A stretch of 44,849 nt of DNA from Desulfamplus sp. Its GTDB lineage: Bacteria; Desulfobacterota; Desulfobacteria; Desulfobacterales; Desulfobacteraceae. The stretch is taken from positions 1-44,849 of the forward strand of contig JADGBC010000009.1 in assembly GCA_015231705.1 (NCBI GenBank), read 5' to 3'. The first letter of the stretch is position 1. Each line of letters begins with the position of its first letter. A model generated the notes under the pieces. The model was not told the DNA's origin, searched no databases, and saw only the letters and a program-made list of their open reading frames with translations. The position numbers and the translations under genes were made by a program. Of this stretch, positions 35,949 through 44,849 are shown piece after piece.

Positions 35949-37226
35949 TTACATTTTTGAACCTTCTGCATGGCTCTGAAGTTTAACTTCTACTTTCTCT
36001 GTCAGGCTTGCATAGTATTCGCGCAGAATTACAAGAACTTCCTCACGACCAAAGTGGTCAACAACTGGCTGGTTATTAGAAAGAGCATGACGAAGTTTTG
36101 TACCGGAAAGTACTACACGATCTGCTTTGTCATGTGGGCAGGTTCTCAAAGATGCCATGCCATCACACTTGTAGCAATAGAATGTCCAGTCAATTTTGAG
36201 TGGCTCGCAAAGCAGAGCTTTGCCAGGTTCAGCAGGAGTTGGGATTTTATCAAAAATCTCCTGAGCCTCAAACAGTGTGTAGAAGTCGCCAACACCTGCA
36301 TGGTCACGACCGATGATCATCTTGTTTACACCATAGTTCTGGCGGAATGTGGCATGAAGAAGTGCCTCTCTTGGACCTGCATAACGCATATCAAGAGGAT
36401 ATCCACCCTGAACAACATGATTTTCAACAAAATAACCTTTCACAAGAGTATCGATACATTTCACACGAACATCTGCGGGAATATCACCTGGTTTAAGGTT
36501 ACCAATAAGGGAATGAATCAGAACACCGTCGCAAACATCAATAGCTATTTTACACAGATGCTCATGTGATCTGTGCATGGGGTTTCTGAGCTGAAGAGCA
36601 GCAACAGTTGCCCAACCCTTTTCATCAAACATAGCTCTGGTCTGGGCTGGTGTCAGATAAATCCCTTTAAATTTTTCGGGAAACTCACCCTCAGAAAGAA
36701 CTTTTACAGGGCCTGCAAGGCAGAACTCTTTTCTGGCCATTACCATCTGAACACCTGGGTGATCTTTTAAAGCAATAGTCATAAATTTGTCATCTGCTGA
36801 CTCTTCTCCCTGACCTTTGTAAACTTTTTCACTTTCCCATTTTTTGTCATCTTCGGTCATCTGAAATTTTTCAGTAACCTTCATAGTGGCATAGATCTGA
36901 CCGTTTCTTTCAAGGGTAATTTCATCGCCTTCTTTAATGGCATCTGCATCTTCTTTTGAAGCATCAAGCATTACAGGAACTGGCCAGAAGGTACCATCAG
37001 CCAGAAGATAATCGGAACATACACCTTTCCAGTCTGCTTTGGTCATAAAACCATTAAGTGGGCTGAATCCACCAATACCCATCATTATAAGGTCACCCTT
37101 TACCTGTGAGCTTATCTCAATTTTCTTAAGACCTGCGGCTTTTTTAAGTTCAGCTTCAAGTGCAGCACCTTCAAGTTTGCAGCATACCAGACCTTTTCCA
37201 CCGTGAGGAGCAACTAATTTAGACAT
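35949..37226 (-). CDS. sat: Sulfate adenylyltransferase
   Basis: [70 protein letters not shown]. Confidence 0.96.
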   Translation of the reverse strand: MSKLVAPHGGKGLVCCKLEGAALEAELKKAAGLKKIEISSQVKGDLIMMGIGGFSPLNGFMTKADWKGVCSDYLLADGTFWPVPVMLDASKEDADAIKEGDEITLERNGQIYATMKVTEKFQMTEDDKKWESEKVYKGQGEESADDKFMTIALKDHPGVQMVMARKEFCLAGPVKVLSEGEFPEKFKGIYLTPAQTRAMFDEKGWATVAALQLRNPMHRSHEHLCKIAIDVCDGVLIHSLIGNLKPGDIPADVRVKCIDTLVKGYFVENHVVQGGYPLDMRYAGPREALLHATFRQNYGVNKMIIGRDHAGVGDFYTLFEAQEIFDKIPTPAEPGKALLCEPLKIDWTFYCYKCDGMASLRTCPHDKADRVVLSGTKLRHALSNNQPVVDHFGREEVLVILREYYASLTEKVEVKLQSHAEGSKM

Positions 37227-37432
37227 GTAACCAACTCTCCTTAAAATTTAATATTAACCCAAAATAAATGTCTCTACCAGACACTTATACAAATTCAATC
37301 TATATCTATAAATAAAACTCTCTTCAAGTAATGATGATTGAGATTTTTGTCAAGAATAATTATCAATCTTGTGCATTTTTTATAAATATTACGGTATCTA
37401 TAGTAGATTTAATCAATCAATTATATTTAAAG

Positions 37433-38092
37433 TCATTTTATTTTCAAGCTAAGCATATTTCCCAAATCAGCCATGCTCACGGCATGATAATGAGCAATTA
37501 ATGCTGGATTCTTAAAAGCGGTAAACCATGTGCCTGCCCCTTTAGCGGCAAGCTGATCATATTCTGAATCCCCTACAAATAAAATTTGTTCCGGTTTTAA
37601 ATTCAGAGCTGTCATTATTTTAACAAGCTCATCCGGTGCCGGTTTTGGATTTTTTACATCTGCGGCTGTAACCACCATCTCAAAAAGAGATTCCATGTCA
37701 TGTATTTTCAGAACATCGGCCATTGTATTTGTCCTGTTTGTAGCAATACATCTTTTGTATCCGCAACGCCTCAAACTCTCCAGAAGTTCATTTAATCCTG
37801 GTTCAACATTCATATACTGGACGAACCCGTGATAACCCATATCTTTCATAAAAGCATATACGCTCTCCATGGAGTCCATTTCAGGAAAAAGGTAGTTAAG
37901 AGCCTCCTTTACAGTGAACATGTGGACAAGCCTGAACTGATCATCACTGAGATTTGGCTTACCGAAATGGTCAAGTAGAGTATTATAGTACATCCGGTTA
38001 GCTTGGGCAGTATCAAAAAGAACGCCATCGCAGTCAAAAACCACAGCCTTTATTTTTTTTATATCTATCTCTAATTTGTTAGACAATGACAT
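37433..38092 (-). CDS. HAD-superfamily phosphatase (phosphoglycolate phosphatase-like)
   Basis: KAVVFDCDGVLFDTAQANRMYYNTLL; CIATNRTNTM; KPAPDELVKIMTALNLKPEQILFVGDSEYDQLAAKGAG. Confidence 0.88.
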   Translation of the reverse strand: MSLSNKLEIDIKKIKAVVFDCDGVLFDTAQANRMYYNTLLDHFGKPNLSDDQFRLVHMFTVKEALNYLFPEMDSMESVYAFMKDMGYHGFVQYMNVEPGLNELLESLRRCGYKRCIATNRTNTMADVLKIHDMESLFEMVVTAADVKNPKPAPDELVKIMTALNLKPEQILFVGDSEYDQLAAKGAGTWFTAFKNPALIAHYHAVSMADLGNMLSLKIK

Positions 38093-38131
38093 ATCAATAC
38101 TTTCAATATTTTGTCCGTCAACAAACGGACA

Positions 38132-38917
38132 TTATTCAGTTATATTTCCAAATACATTAATTTTAATTTCAGGCTGAACGCTGCTGTCAGTTTCAAGTAG
38201 AATCGAATCAAAGTAACGACCAGCATTTTCCCTTATATTTAGCACAATTAGCTCCCAACTTCCGACGGGTATTTTTGATTGTCTAATCTGAACAGAAACA
38301 TTGGTACCATCGCTCAATTGCAATGATTTTACAGAAAACTGGTATTTTTCAACTGGTATTATTTTAACTGTCATCCCAATATGTTGAGATACAGAACCAG
38401 TAAGCCTGACCACATTTGGAGAGATACTTACCAGGGTCTCTACAGTACCGGAAATTTTCAACTCCTTGACCGAATTTGTAGTATCGTTTGTGTAAATCTT
38501 GATTATTTTGCTTAATGTTTTGCCCAGATAACCCTTTGTGTCAACCTTTATCTGTATCTTGCCCTCCCCACCCGGGGGAATTTTTCTGTCATAGGAGACA
38601 GCGGTACAACCTCAATCGGTTTTGACTTTCTTAATAAACAAAAAATCATTACCAATATTTCTAACTATAAAATCATGAACTACCAGAGCACCATCAGGTA
38701 CAGGTCTAAATACGAACTCAGGGTCTTTAAATTCCGCCTTGGGAGCTCTAATTTTCGCTTCTCCTGCAATTGCTGATTTAGATTCCACAAGATCTAAGCA
38801 AAGCATCGTTACAAGAGCAAATAAGGTAGCTGAAACGACAAAAGACACAAGCGACCCTGGTAAAATTCTTGTTTTATTTACACTTTTTGTTCTATTTACA
38901 CTTTTTGATGAACACAT
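38132..38917 (-). CDS. DUF1573-type exported protein, candidate selenoprotein: in-frame TGA (38614-38612) at the first Cys of the CGCT motif
   Basis: ORF-track pieces 38612..39121 and 38132..38461 are in the same frame and join as ...DFIVRNIGNDFLFIKKVKTD[TGA]GCTAVSYDRKIPPGGEGKIQIKVDTKGYLGKTLSKIIKIYTNDTTNSVKELKISGTVETL...; signal peptide near the N-terminus. Confidence 0.7.
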
Positions 38918-39044
38918 AACAGGCTTCTTTGCAATTATAGTTTTTAAGGCAACATACACAACAGAATACTCTGTCACCAACAAAAAAAATAAAGTCTCGT
39001 TATTACAAATAGTTAAAAGGATATATTTTGCTGATGAACTTTTT

Positions 39045-41429
39045 TTATAACTCAATAAGAAGTCCTCTGTTAAGCCAGCCGCACAGCTCCTTATCAGTAT
39101 GTATAATTTTTCGACCATCAATCGAAATAACTCTAACTGCCCCCATCAATGAATTTAACACCAGAATATTTTGCATTGCATAAAGTTCGGCAGGCATAAT
39201 CTTTTTTTTCACCACATCATAACCTGCATTGGTAAAAAGCGATAATGCCGCATTCAAGGTTACGCTTGGAAGAACATAATCTGAAAGAGGTATCATTACC
39301 TGACGATCCATAACAGATATCAGGCTTGTACTGTTTGTTTCAGAGACTGTGCCATCAGAATTGCATATAACAGCCTCATCCCGGCCATGTTTTTTTGCGT
39401 AAAGAGATGCTAAATAATAATACAAATAATTAAAAGATTTATGGACAGCCAACGGAGAGTGCCGCCTTTCCGGAAAAGTAATAAGATCAAGGCCATAATC
39501 TCTATATCCATTACAAGGTGACAGATCCTTATATTTAACCATGAGGCGATGATTGTAGGGACGTGCAAAAGCTGCTATAAAATCAGATTGTCCATCCACT
39601 GAGGGCATTAATTCACCCCCTTCCCCACGCTCTCCTCGTGCAAGCATAAGCTTTACTGCGGCAATCTTATGCTCAAGCCTGTTAACACAGATCAGTTTAT
39701 CAATCACCTCATGCCAGCTAATGCAGGGCAACTTTTCGTTAAACAGAGCATGCCAGCTTGAAGTAAATCTTTCAAGATGCTCTTTCAGGCGTAACACCCT
39801 ACCCTTTTGAACTCGTATGGTTTCAAACAGCCCCGCACCATATTGAAATCCTGTAAAATATGCTGGCACCATAACCTTGTTTTCATCCACAATTTTGCCA
39901 TTGAACCACGCTTTTCTCTCAGGCAGATCGATTTGAGACAAAGAGTTGGCAGATGTGGCCAAAGAATCTGTGCAAGAAGTCAGGGTATCCATAAGAGTCT
40001 TACCCTTGTGAAGGGTCTCTTCATACTCCTTTTCAGGGTCAGAATCAAAGACAATGCCGCCCCCTACTGAAAAGCCTATCTTGCCGCCTGCTACCACAGC
40101 AGTCCGTATTGCAATGGAAAGATCAAGCGTGTCATGAAAACTTATATAACCCACAGAACCTGTATAGACATGCCTTCTGACACTCTCCATTTCATCTATG
40201 ATCTCCATTGACCGGATCTTGGGACATCCGGTTATTGAGCCTCCCGGAAACGTGGCTCTAATAAGGTCCACGCTCGACTGACCGGAATCAAGGGTTGCTT
40301 CAACAATAGAAACAAGATGAAACACATTGTCATATGGTTCGAGACGTTTATGTTCTTTTACCTTTACAGTTCCACCTTTAGCCACTTTTCCAAAATCGTT
40401 TCTCATAAGATCCACAATCATGGAGAGTTCCGCATCATCCTTTAAACTGTTAAGAAGTGCATTGCCAAGAGCATTGTCATCAGTCTGGTTTGCCTTTTTA
40501 TTTACACCACGAGGCATGGTTCCCTTTATGGGACGAGTTTCAATAAGATTACCATTACGCTTGACAAACCGCTCAGGAGATGTGGAGACAACCTGATGGT
40601 CTCCGGCATTTACAAATGAAAAAAACGGGGCAGGATTCTTTTCAAACAATTCCAGAAACAATGTGTATGGGTCACCATGAAATTGGGCACTAAATCGCTG
40701 GGAGAGATTAACCTGATAGATATCACCGGCTTTAATATAATCAATTATCTTTGCAACAGCCTTGACATACTCCGGCTTTGAAAAATTTGATGTAAATCCA
40801 GAAGAGGATATGGAAAAATCTTTTATACCTTGTTCATCAGGCATGGAAGCAATGTCAATAGAATCAATATCAGAAGAATAGATATTCTGCATGCTGTGCC
40901 TGCGAGATAAAATTAATTCAATCTTCTCTACGGTATCTGTATGACGGTCATGGACAAGGATAACAGAAGGGGCACAAAGGTAGAGATTTGGCAGATTCTG
41001 GTCAATACATGTATTGGGCAACTGCTCTATTCTCTCTTTGAGATCATAGGCAAGATACCCGAAAAGCCCGGCTGTTACCGGACACAAGGATTCTTCCCAT
41101 GGAAATGAGCAAAGAGATACAAGTTCATCAACAACTTCAAGAGGATCTCCTGTAAAACAGAAACTGTCACCCCCTGTAGAAATATGTATACTATCATTTT
41201 TGGCTGTGATGGTAAGCCAGGTTTTTGCGGCAAGAATATTGTATCTTGCACAATCAAGCGAGGTGCCACTTAGAAGGATAACCGTACCCGGCTCATGAGC
41301 AAACTTTCTGACTGCCTCTGAAAAAGGCTTGGATAAATGCACCTGTGAACGTTTAATTGTTTCAATACGTGGAATAATATCAGCAAGATACGGAGGTGCA
41401 AACAAATGGTGGGCAGTAGAATCAGTCAT
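39045..41429 (-). CDS. pabBC: Fused aminodeoxychorismate synthase component I / 4-amino-4-deoxychorismate lyase (PabB-PabC)
   Basis: AGDIYQVNLSQRFSA; STSPERFVKR; ETRPIKGTMPRG; GSITGCPKIRSMEIIDEME; then class IV aminotransferase domain YGAGLFETIRVQKGRVLRLKEHLERF; VSETNSTSLISV. Confidence 0.9.
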   Translation of the reverse strand: MTDSTAHHLFAPPYLADIIPRIETIKRSQVHLSKPFSEAVRKFAHEPGTVILLSGTSLDCARYNILAAKTWLTITAKNDSIHISTGGDSFCFTGDPLEVVDELVSLCSFPWEESLCPVTAGLFGYLAYDLKERIEQLPNTCIDQNLPNLYLCAPSVILVHDRHTDTVEKIELILSRRHSMQNIYSSDIDSIDIASMPDEQGIKDFSISSSGFTSNFSKPEYVKAVAKIIDYIKAGDIYQVNLSQRFSAQFHGDPYTLFLELFEKNPAPFFSFVNAGDHQVVSTSPERFVKRNGNLIETRPIKGTMPRGVNKKANQTDDNALGNALLNSLKDDAELSMIVDLMRNDFGKVAKGGTVKVKEHKRLEPYDNVFHLVSIVEATLDSGQSSVDLIRATFPGGSITGCPKIRSMEIIDEMESVRRHVYTGSVGYISFHDTLDLSIAIRTAVVAGGKIGFSVGGGIVFDSDPEKEYEETLHKGKTLMDTLTSCTDSLATSANSLSQIDLPERKAWFNGKIVDENKVMVPAYFTGFQYGAGLFETIRVQKGRVLRLKEHLERFTSSWHALFNEKLPCISWHEVIDKLICVNRLEHKIAAVKLMLARGERGEGGELMPSVDGQSDFIAAFARPYNHRLMVKYKDLSPCNGYRDYGLDLITFPERRHSPLAVHKSFNYLYYYLASLYAKKHGRDEAVICNSDGTVSETNSTSLISVMDRQVMIPLSDYVLPSVTLNAALSLFTNAGYDVVKKKIMPAELYAMQNILVLNSLMGAVRVISIDGRKIIHTDKELCGWLNRGLLIEL

Positions 41430-41457
41430 TGATTAATCAAATCATCACAGGTGGTAA

Positions 41458-41552
41458 ATAACCGGCACGGCCGGAGCGGGATATTGGCTCTCGGCCACAA
41501 CGAAGAATGAAAGCAACATAAGTAGAGATATTTAAAGAGACTTTCACATGAA
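41458..41552 (-). repeat. R1 long form, between pabBC and the MBL hydrolase
   Basis: ATAACCGGCACGGCCGGAGCGGGATATTGGCTCTCGGCCACAACGAAGAATGAAAGC...AAAGAGACTTTCACATGAA. Confidence 0.9.
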
Positions 41553-41567
41553 TAAGGAGTTACATTG

Positions 41568-42188
41568 CTATCTAAGAAATGGATTGGTTCTCTTTTCCTT
41601 TGCAATGGTAGTCTCAGGGCCATGTCCGGTATAGACTATGGTATTATCAGGAAGGTGAAAGATCTTCTCTCTGATACTTGAAATCAAGGTATTGTAATCT
41701 CCTCCAGGAAGGTCAGTACGCCCAATTGATCCTGAAAATAGTGTATCTCCCACAAAAACATGACCATCTGCATAAAGGCAAATCCCGCCTCTGGAGTGGC
41801 CTGGAGTATGGATAACTTTCAATGTTATTTCACCAAAAGATATTTCATCACCATCTTTTAAATGGCTGTCTGCACCAGGAGAGTTTTCCGCAGAAAGACC
41901 AAAGGAAGCAGCAGCACGTCCAAGCTGGGAAAGCATGGGTTCATCTTCAGCATGAATCATTATTTGTGCCTTGGTTACCTCTTTCATCCTCTTGTTGGCA
42001 CCTACATGATCAAAATGACCGTGGGTATTGAGTAGGTATTTTACCTTGAGGCCAAATTTTGAAAGGGCCATAAGAATATCATCGGCATCATCTCCAGGAT
42101 CAATTACAACCGCCTCTTTTGTCTTCTCACATCCAAGAATATAACAGTTGGCCATAATTGGACCCACCTCAAGTGTCTTGATTATCAT
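41568..42188 (-). CDS. MBL-fold metallohydrolase (glyoxalase II-like)
   Basis: VIDPGDDADDI; NTHGHFDHVGANK; HTPGHSRGGICLY; GHVFVGDTLFSGSIGRTDLPGGD; YTGHGPETTI. Confidence 0.93.
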   Translation of the reverse strand: MIIKTLEVGPIMANCYILGCEKTKEAVVIDPGDDADDILMALSKFGLKVKYLLNTHGHFDHVGANKRMKEVTKAQIMIHAEDEPMLSQLGRAAASFGLSAENSPGADSHLKDGDEISFGEITLKVIHTPGHSRGGICLYADGHVFVGDTLFSGSIGRTDLPGGDYNTLISSIREKIFHLPDNTIVYTGHGPETTIAKEKRTNPFLR

Positions 42189-42242
42189 AATATCACCTTA
42201 AATAATGCTGTATTCATTAAAATAATGAATTAAATTTGATTG

Positions 42243-42294
42243 TCATGAAATTCAATTCTAATTTTCATAATTCAGAGTGGCCAAAAATGACCAT
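42243..42294 (+). repeat. R3 copy between nusB and the MBL hydrolase
   Basis: TCATGAAATTCAATTCTAATTTTCATAATTCAGAGTGGCCAAAAATGACCATG. Confidence 0.72.
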
Positions 42295-42315
42295 GCTGCT
42301 TTTAAGAGAGAAATT

Positions 42316-42798
42316 CTATTCAATATTTTTAAGTTGTCTGATACGGTCAAGTATCCCGTTAACAAATGGACCAGAGTCTCTAGTCCCATATTTTTTTCCG
42401 ATATCCACAGCCTCGTTAATGGAAACCTTTGCCGGTATATCAGGACAGTACAGAAGTTCATACACGGCAATCCTCATGATATTTCTATCAACAAGAGGCA
42501 TTCGTGATATTTTCCAGTTTTTTGAGCTGGAATGGATCAATGAATCAATCTCATCAATGTAGTTGACCACACCTTCAACCAGATTAATAAAAAAATCTTT
42601 CTGATTTTCAGGAGATGTCTTCTCTGAATGGAGATGTTTTCCACTTGTCATCTTGTCAAAATTGAGATGATTTCCATTTATCATCTCCTCGAAATTAAGA
42701 CAAAAAAGTTCGAGGAGCTCCCAAGGTTCACCTTTATTAACATCAAAATAGAAAAGTGCCTGAAGTGCCAGCTCCCGCGCATCCCTTCGATCTCCCAT
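42316..42798 (-). CDS. nusB: Transcription antitermination factor NusB
   Basis: RRDARELALQALFYFDVNKGE; LVDRNIMRIAVYELLYCPDIPAKVSINEAVDIGKKYGTRDSGPFVNGILDRI. Confidence 0.93.
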   Translation of the reverse strand: MGDRRDARELALQALFYFDVNKGEPWELLELFCLNFEEMINGNHLNFDKMTSGKHLHSEKTSPENQKDFFINLVEGVVNYIDEIDSLIHSSSKNWKISRMPLVDRNIMRIAVYELLYCPDIPAKVSINEAVDIGKKYGTRDSGPFVNGILDRIRQLKNIE

Positions 42799-42801
42799 GT
42801 T

Positions 42802-43290
42802 TTAGTTTGCCTTTTTGTCCGAAGCCGAAATCTCTGACATGAGATTTGCCATCTCAATTGCAGCAATGGCCGAATCAAAACCTTTATTACCGGCTTTAGT
42901 CCCTGCTCTTTCAATTGCCTGTTCAATAGTATCTGTAGTAAGGATTCCAAAAATTACGGGAATACCAGAATCAAGACTTACAGAAGCTATCCCCTTGGAA
43001 ACTTCAGCACAAACATAATCATAATGAGAGGTTGCACCTCTTATAACAGCTCCAAGACATATTACAGCATCATATTTTCCTGTTTTCACCATTTTTTGGG
43101 CTGCCAAAGGAATTTCAAACGCTCCCGGTACCTTCAGAAGGGTTATATCATTATCAGCAGCACCGCTTCTAATAAGTGCGTCAAGTGCACCGCCTACGAG
43201 TCTCTCTGTAATAAAATCATTAAATCTTGAAGCGATGATTCCAAATTTTTTCCCATCAGTCCGAAGTCCGGCTTCGATCATATGTGGCAT
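42802..43290 (-). CDS. ribH: 6,7-dimethyl-8-ribityllumazine synthase
   Basis: [89 protein letters not shown]. Confidence 0.97.
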   Translation of the reverse strand: MPHMIEAGLRTDGKKFGIIASRFNDFITERLVGGALDALIRSGAADNDITLLKVPGAFEIPLAAQKMVKTGKYDAVICLGAVIRGATSHYDYVCAEVSKGIASVSLDSGIPVIFGILTTDTIEQAIERAGTKAGNKGFDSAIAAIEMANLMSEISASDKKAN

Positions 43291-43340
43291 ATTAAAATCC
43301 TTATAATGTGCATAATTATTATTTATCTCAACTATTTCCT

Positions 43341-43420
43341 GATAACAGTCATGCCCTTATGGGCACAACTAAGAATAAAAGTCTAATAATTGCAGATATT
43401 TCAAAAGGCTTTCACATAAA
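43341..43420 (-). repeat. R1 short form, between ribH and ribBA
   Basis: GATAACAGTCATGCCCTTATGGGCACAACTAAGAATAAAAGTCTAATAATTGCAGATATTTCAAAAGGCTTTCACATAAA. Confidence 0.88.
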
Positions 43421-43436
43421 CACGCAACATGCGGCT

Positions 43437-44663
43437 TTATTTTTCAGAAAGGTCTGCCCTACACTCTTTGAAAACATGGCCCATTTTAAGCTGTTTGCAT
43501 CGAAGATATCCTTTGTTGTACCTGTTTGGCTGAATCTCAATAGGTACCTGTTCCACAACTCTCAAACCATATCCTTGAAGGCCAATCATCTTTGTAGGGT
43601 TATTGGTCATCAATTTCATTTTTCTGACACCAAGATCTGCTAGAATCTGTGCCCCAATACCATAATCTCTCATGTCTGCCTTAAAACCAAGCTTAAGATT
43701 TGCCTCTACAGTGTCACACCCCTGTCTTTGAAGCTCATAGGCTTTAAGTTTATTGACAAGACCAATCCCTCGCCCCTCCTGCCTCAAATATAGAATTACT
43801 CCGCACCCTGCCTCATCAATCATGTGCATGGCCTTATGAAGCTGGGCAGCACAGTCACACCTCATTGAACCAAAAATATCACCCGTCATGCATTCTGAAT
43901 GAACTCTTACCAGAATCGGCTTCTCAGAATCAATATCCCCTTTGACCATAGCGATATGTGTCAAATTGTCTATATCATTCTCATAGGCAATGATTTTAAA
44001 GTCGCCTCCAAATTCAGTGGGGATAGTGCTCTGAGCAGCCTTACGGACAAATGACTCATTTCTAAGGCGATACTCCACAAGATCTGCAATTGTACAGATG
44101 CCGATTCCGTGTTTTTCGCTGAATTTTTCAAGTGCCGGCATCCTTGCCATAGTGCCATCCTCATCCATAATCTCACAGATGACTCCTGCCGGCTTACATC
44201 CGGCAAGCTGTGCAAGATCAACAGAACCTTCTGTCTGTCCGATCCTAACCATTACCCCACCATCTTTTGCCCTCAGTGGGAAGATGTGTCCGGGCCTTGC
44301 AAGATCATCAGCAGTCGTTGTATCTGCCACAGCCACCTGAATTGTTGTTGCCCTGTCAGCAGCCGATATCCCTGTGGTGACACCCTTTTTAGCCTCAATG
44401 GAGACTGTAAATCCCGTCCCAAACTGAGATGTATTGTCCCTCACCATCATGGGCAGGCCAAGTCTGTCTGCCATGGCACCGGTCATGGAAAGACATATGA
44501 GTCCTCTTCCATATTTTGCCATAAAATTGATGGCCTCTGGTGTCACTGCCTCAGCAGCCATAGTCAGATCTCCCTCATTTTCCCGATCTTCATCATCCAC
44601 CAGAATAACCATTTTACCGGCTTTTATATCCTCAATGGCCTGTTCAATTGTAATATGCGGCAT
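43437..44663 (-). CDS. ribBA: Bifunctional 3,4-DHBP synthase / GTP cyclohydrolase II
   Basis: [95 protein letters not shown]. Confidence 0.97.
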   Translation of the reverse strand: MPHITIEQAIEDIKAGKMVILVDDEDRENEGDLTMAAEAVTPEAINFMAKYGRGLICLSMTGAMADRLGLPMMVRDNTSQFGTGFTVSIEAKKGVTTGISAADRATTIQVAVADTTTADDLARPGHIFPLRAKDGGVMVRIGQTEGSVDLAQLAGCKPAGVICEIMDEDGTMARMPALEKFSEKHGIGICTIADLVEYRLRNESFVRKAAQSTIPTEFGGDFKIIAYENDIDNLTHIAMVKGDIDSEKPILVRVHSECMTGDIFGSMRCDCAAQLHKAMHMIDEAGCGVILYLRQEGRGIGLVNKLKAYELQRQGCDTVEANLKLGFKADMRDYGIGAQILADLGVRKMKLMTNNPTKMIGLQGYGLRVVEQVPIEIQPNRYNKGYLRCKQLKMGHVFKECRADLSEK

Positions 44664-44746
44664 CTGTTTTATATTTTCACTCCTTAAATGCTATAGAAAA
44701 CTTAACGGTATAAAAAACCGACTTTATATTTCACTGCTGGTGAAAA

Positions 44747-44766
44747 CCCCTGAACTTGTTCAGGGG
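44747..44766 (-). terminator. Perfect 9-bp stem hairpin upstream of ribBA, terminator-like on the minus strand
   Basis: CCCCTGAAC TT GTTCAGGGG; minus strand followed by TTTTC. Confidence 0.45.
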
Positions 44767-44849
44767 ATGAAACCAGTATGTAAACTTTGACAGATACTCG
44801 CAAGTTCTGTCCCTCTTTACATTGAGGTTGATTCACTTCGGGATTGTTA

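Noticed and set aside
35970-36569. 199-aa plus-strand ORF antisense to sat
   Set aside because: Lies opposite a clearly recognised gene with strong motifs; shadow ORF.
44109-44687. 192-aa plus-strand ORF
   Set aside because: Antisense to ribBA.
44664-44849. Possible FMN riboswitch upstream of ribBA
   Set aside because: No recognisable RFN element core; only a terminator-like hairpin seen, and ribBA may not be first in its operon.
1-44849. CRISPR array, tRNA, rRNA, prophage or transposase genes
   Set aside because: None recognised; repeats present are dispersed or short tandem, not regularly spaced with unique spacers.

Overview
The window appears to come from a sulfate-reducing deltaproteobacterium (Desulfobacterota-like; inferred from sat plus the gene content, not tested). 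Bases 1-15000 hold a minus-strand flagellar basal-body/hook operon: fliL(partial)-flgE-flgD-fliK-motE-like-fliJ-fliI-fliH-fliG-fliF-fliE-flgC-flgB in map order. Next come two sigma54 activators, a large TPR protein, CheY, CheX, PilZ and HD-GYP proteins. The remainder is metabolic: an Lrp regulator with a PLP decarboxylase, an acetyl-CoA hydrolase/transferase family protein, enoyl-CoA hydratase, hydantoinase-like protein, HDAC-like amidohydrolase, EpmA-like protein, DUF134, sat, HAD phosphatase, a pabB-pabC fusion, an MBL-fold hydrolase, nusB, ribH and ribBA. The main findings are: (1) a DUF1573-type exported protein split by one in-frame TGA exactly at the first Cys of the conserved CGCT motif, a candidate selenoprotein; (2) fliL whose start codon is joined to its body only by a one-base slip in an A8/A9 tract; (3) three families of small dispersed hairpin/TIR repeats, one inserted inside another with a 5-bp target duplication; (4) a recurring pattern of short direct repeats covering stop codons (fliI, fliE, fliG, flgB, PLP decarboxylase); (5) candidate regulatory repeats upstream of flgB and of the lrp-like gene. 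No CRISPR array, tRNA, rRNA or transposase gene was seen.
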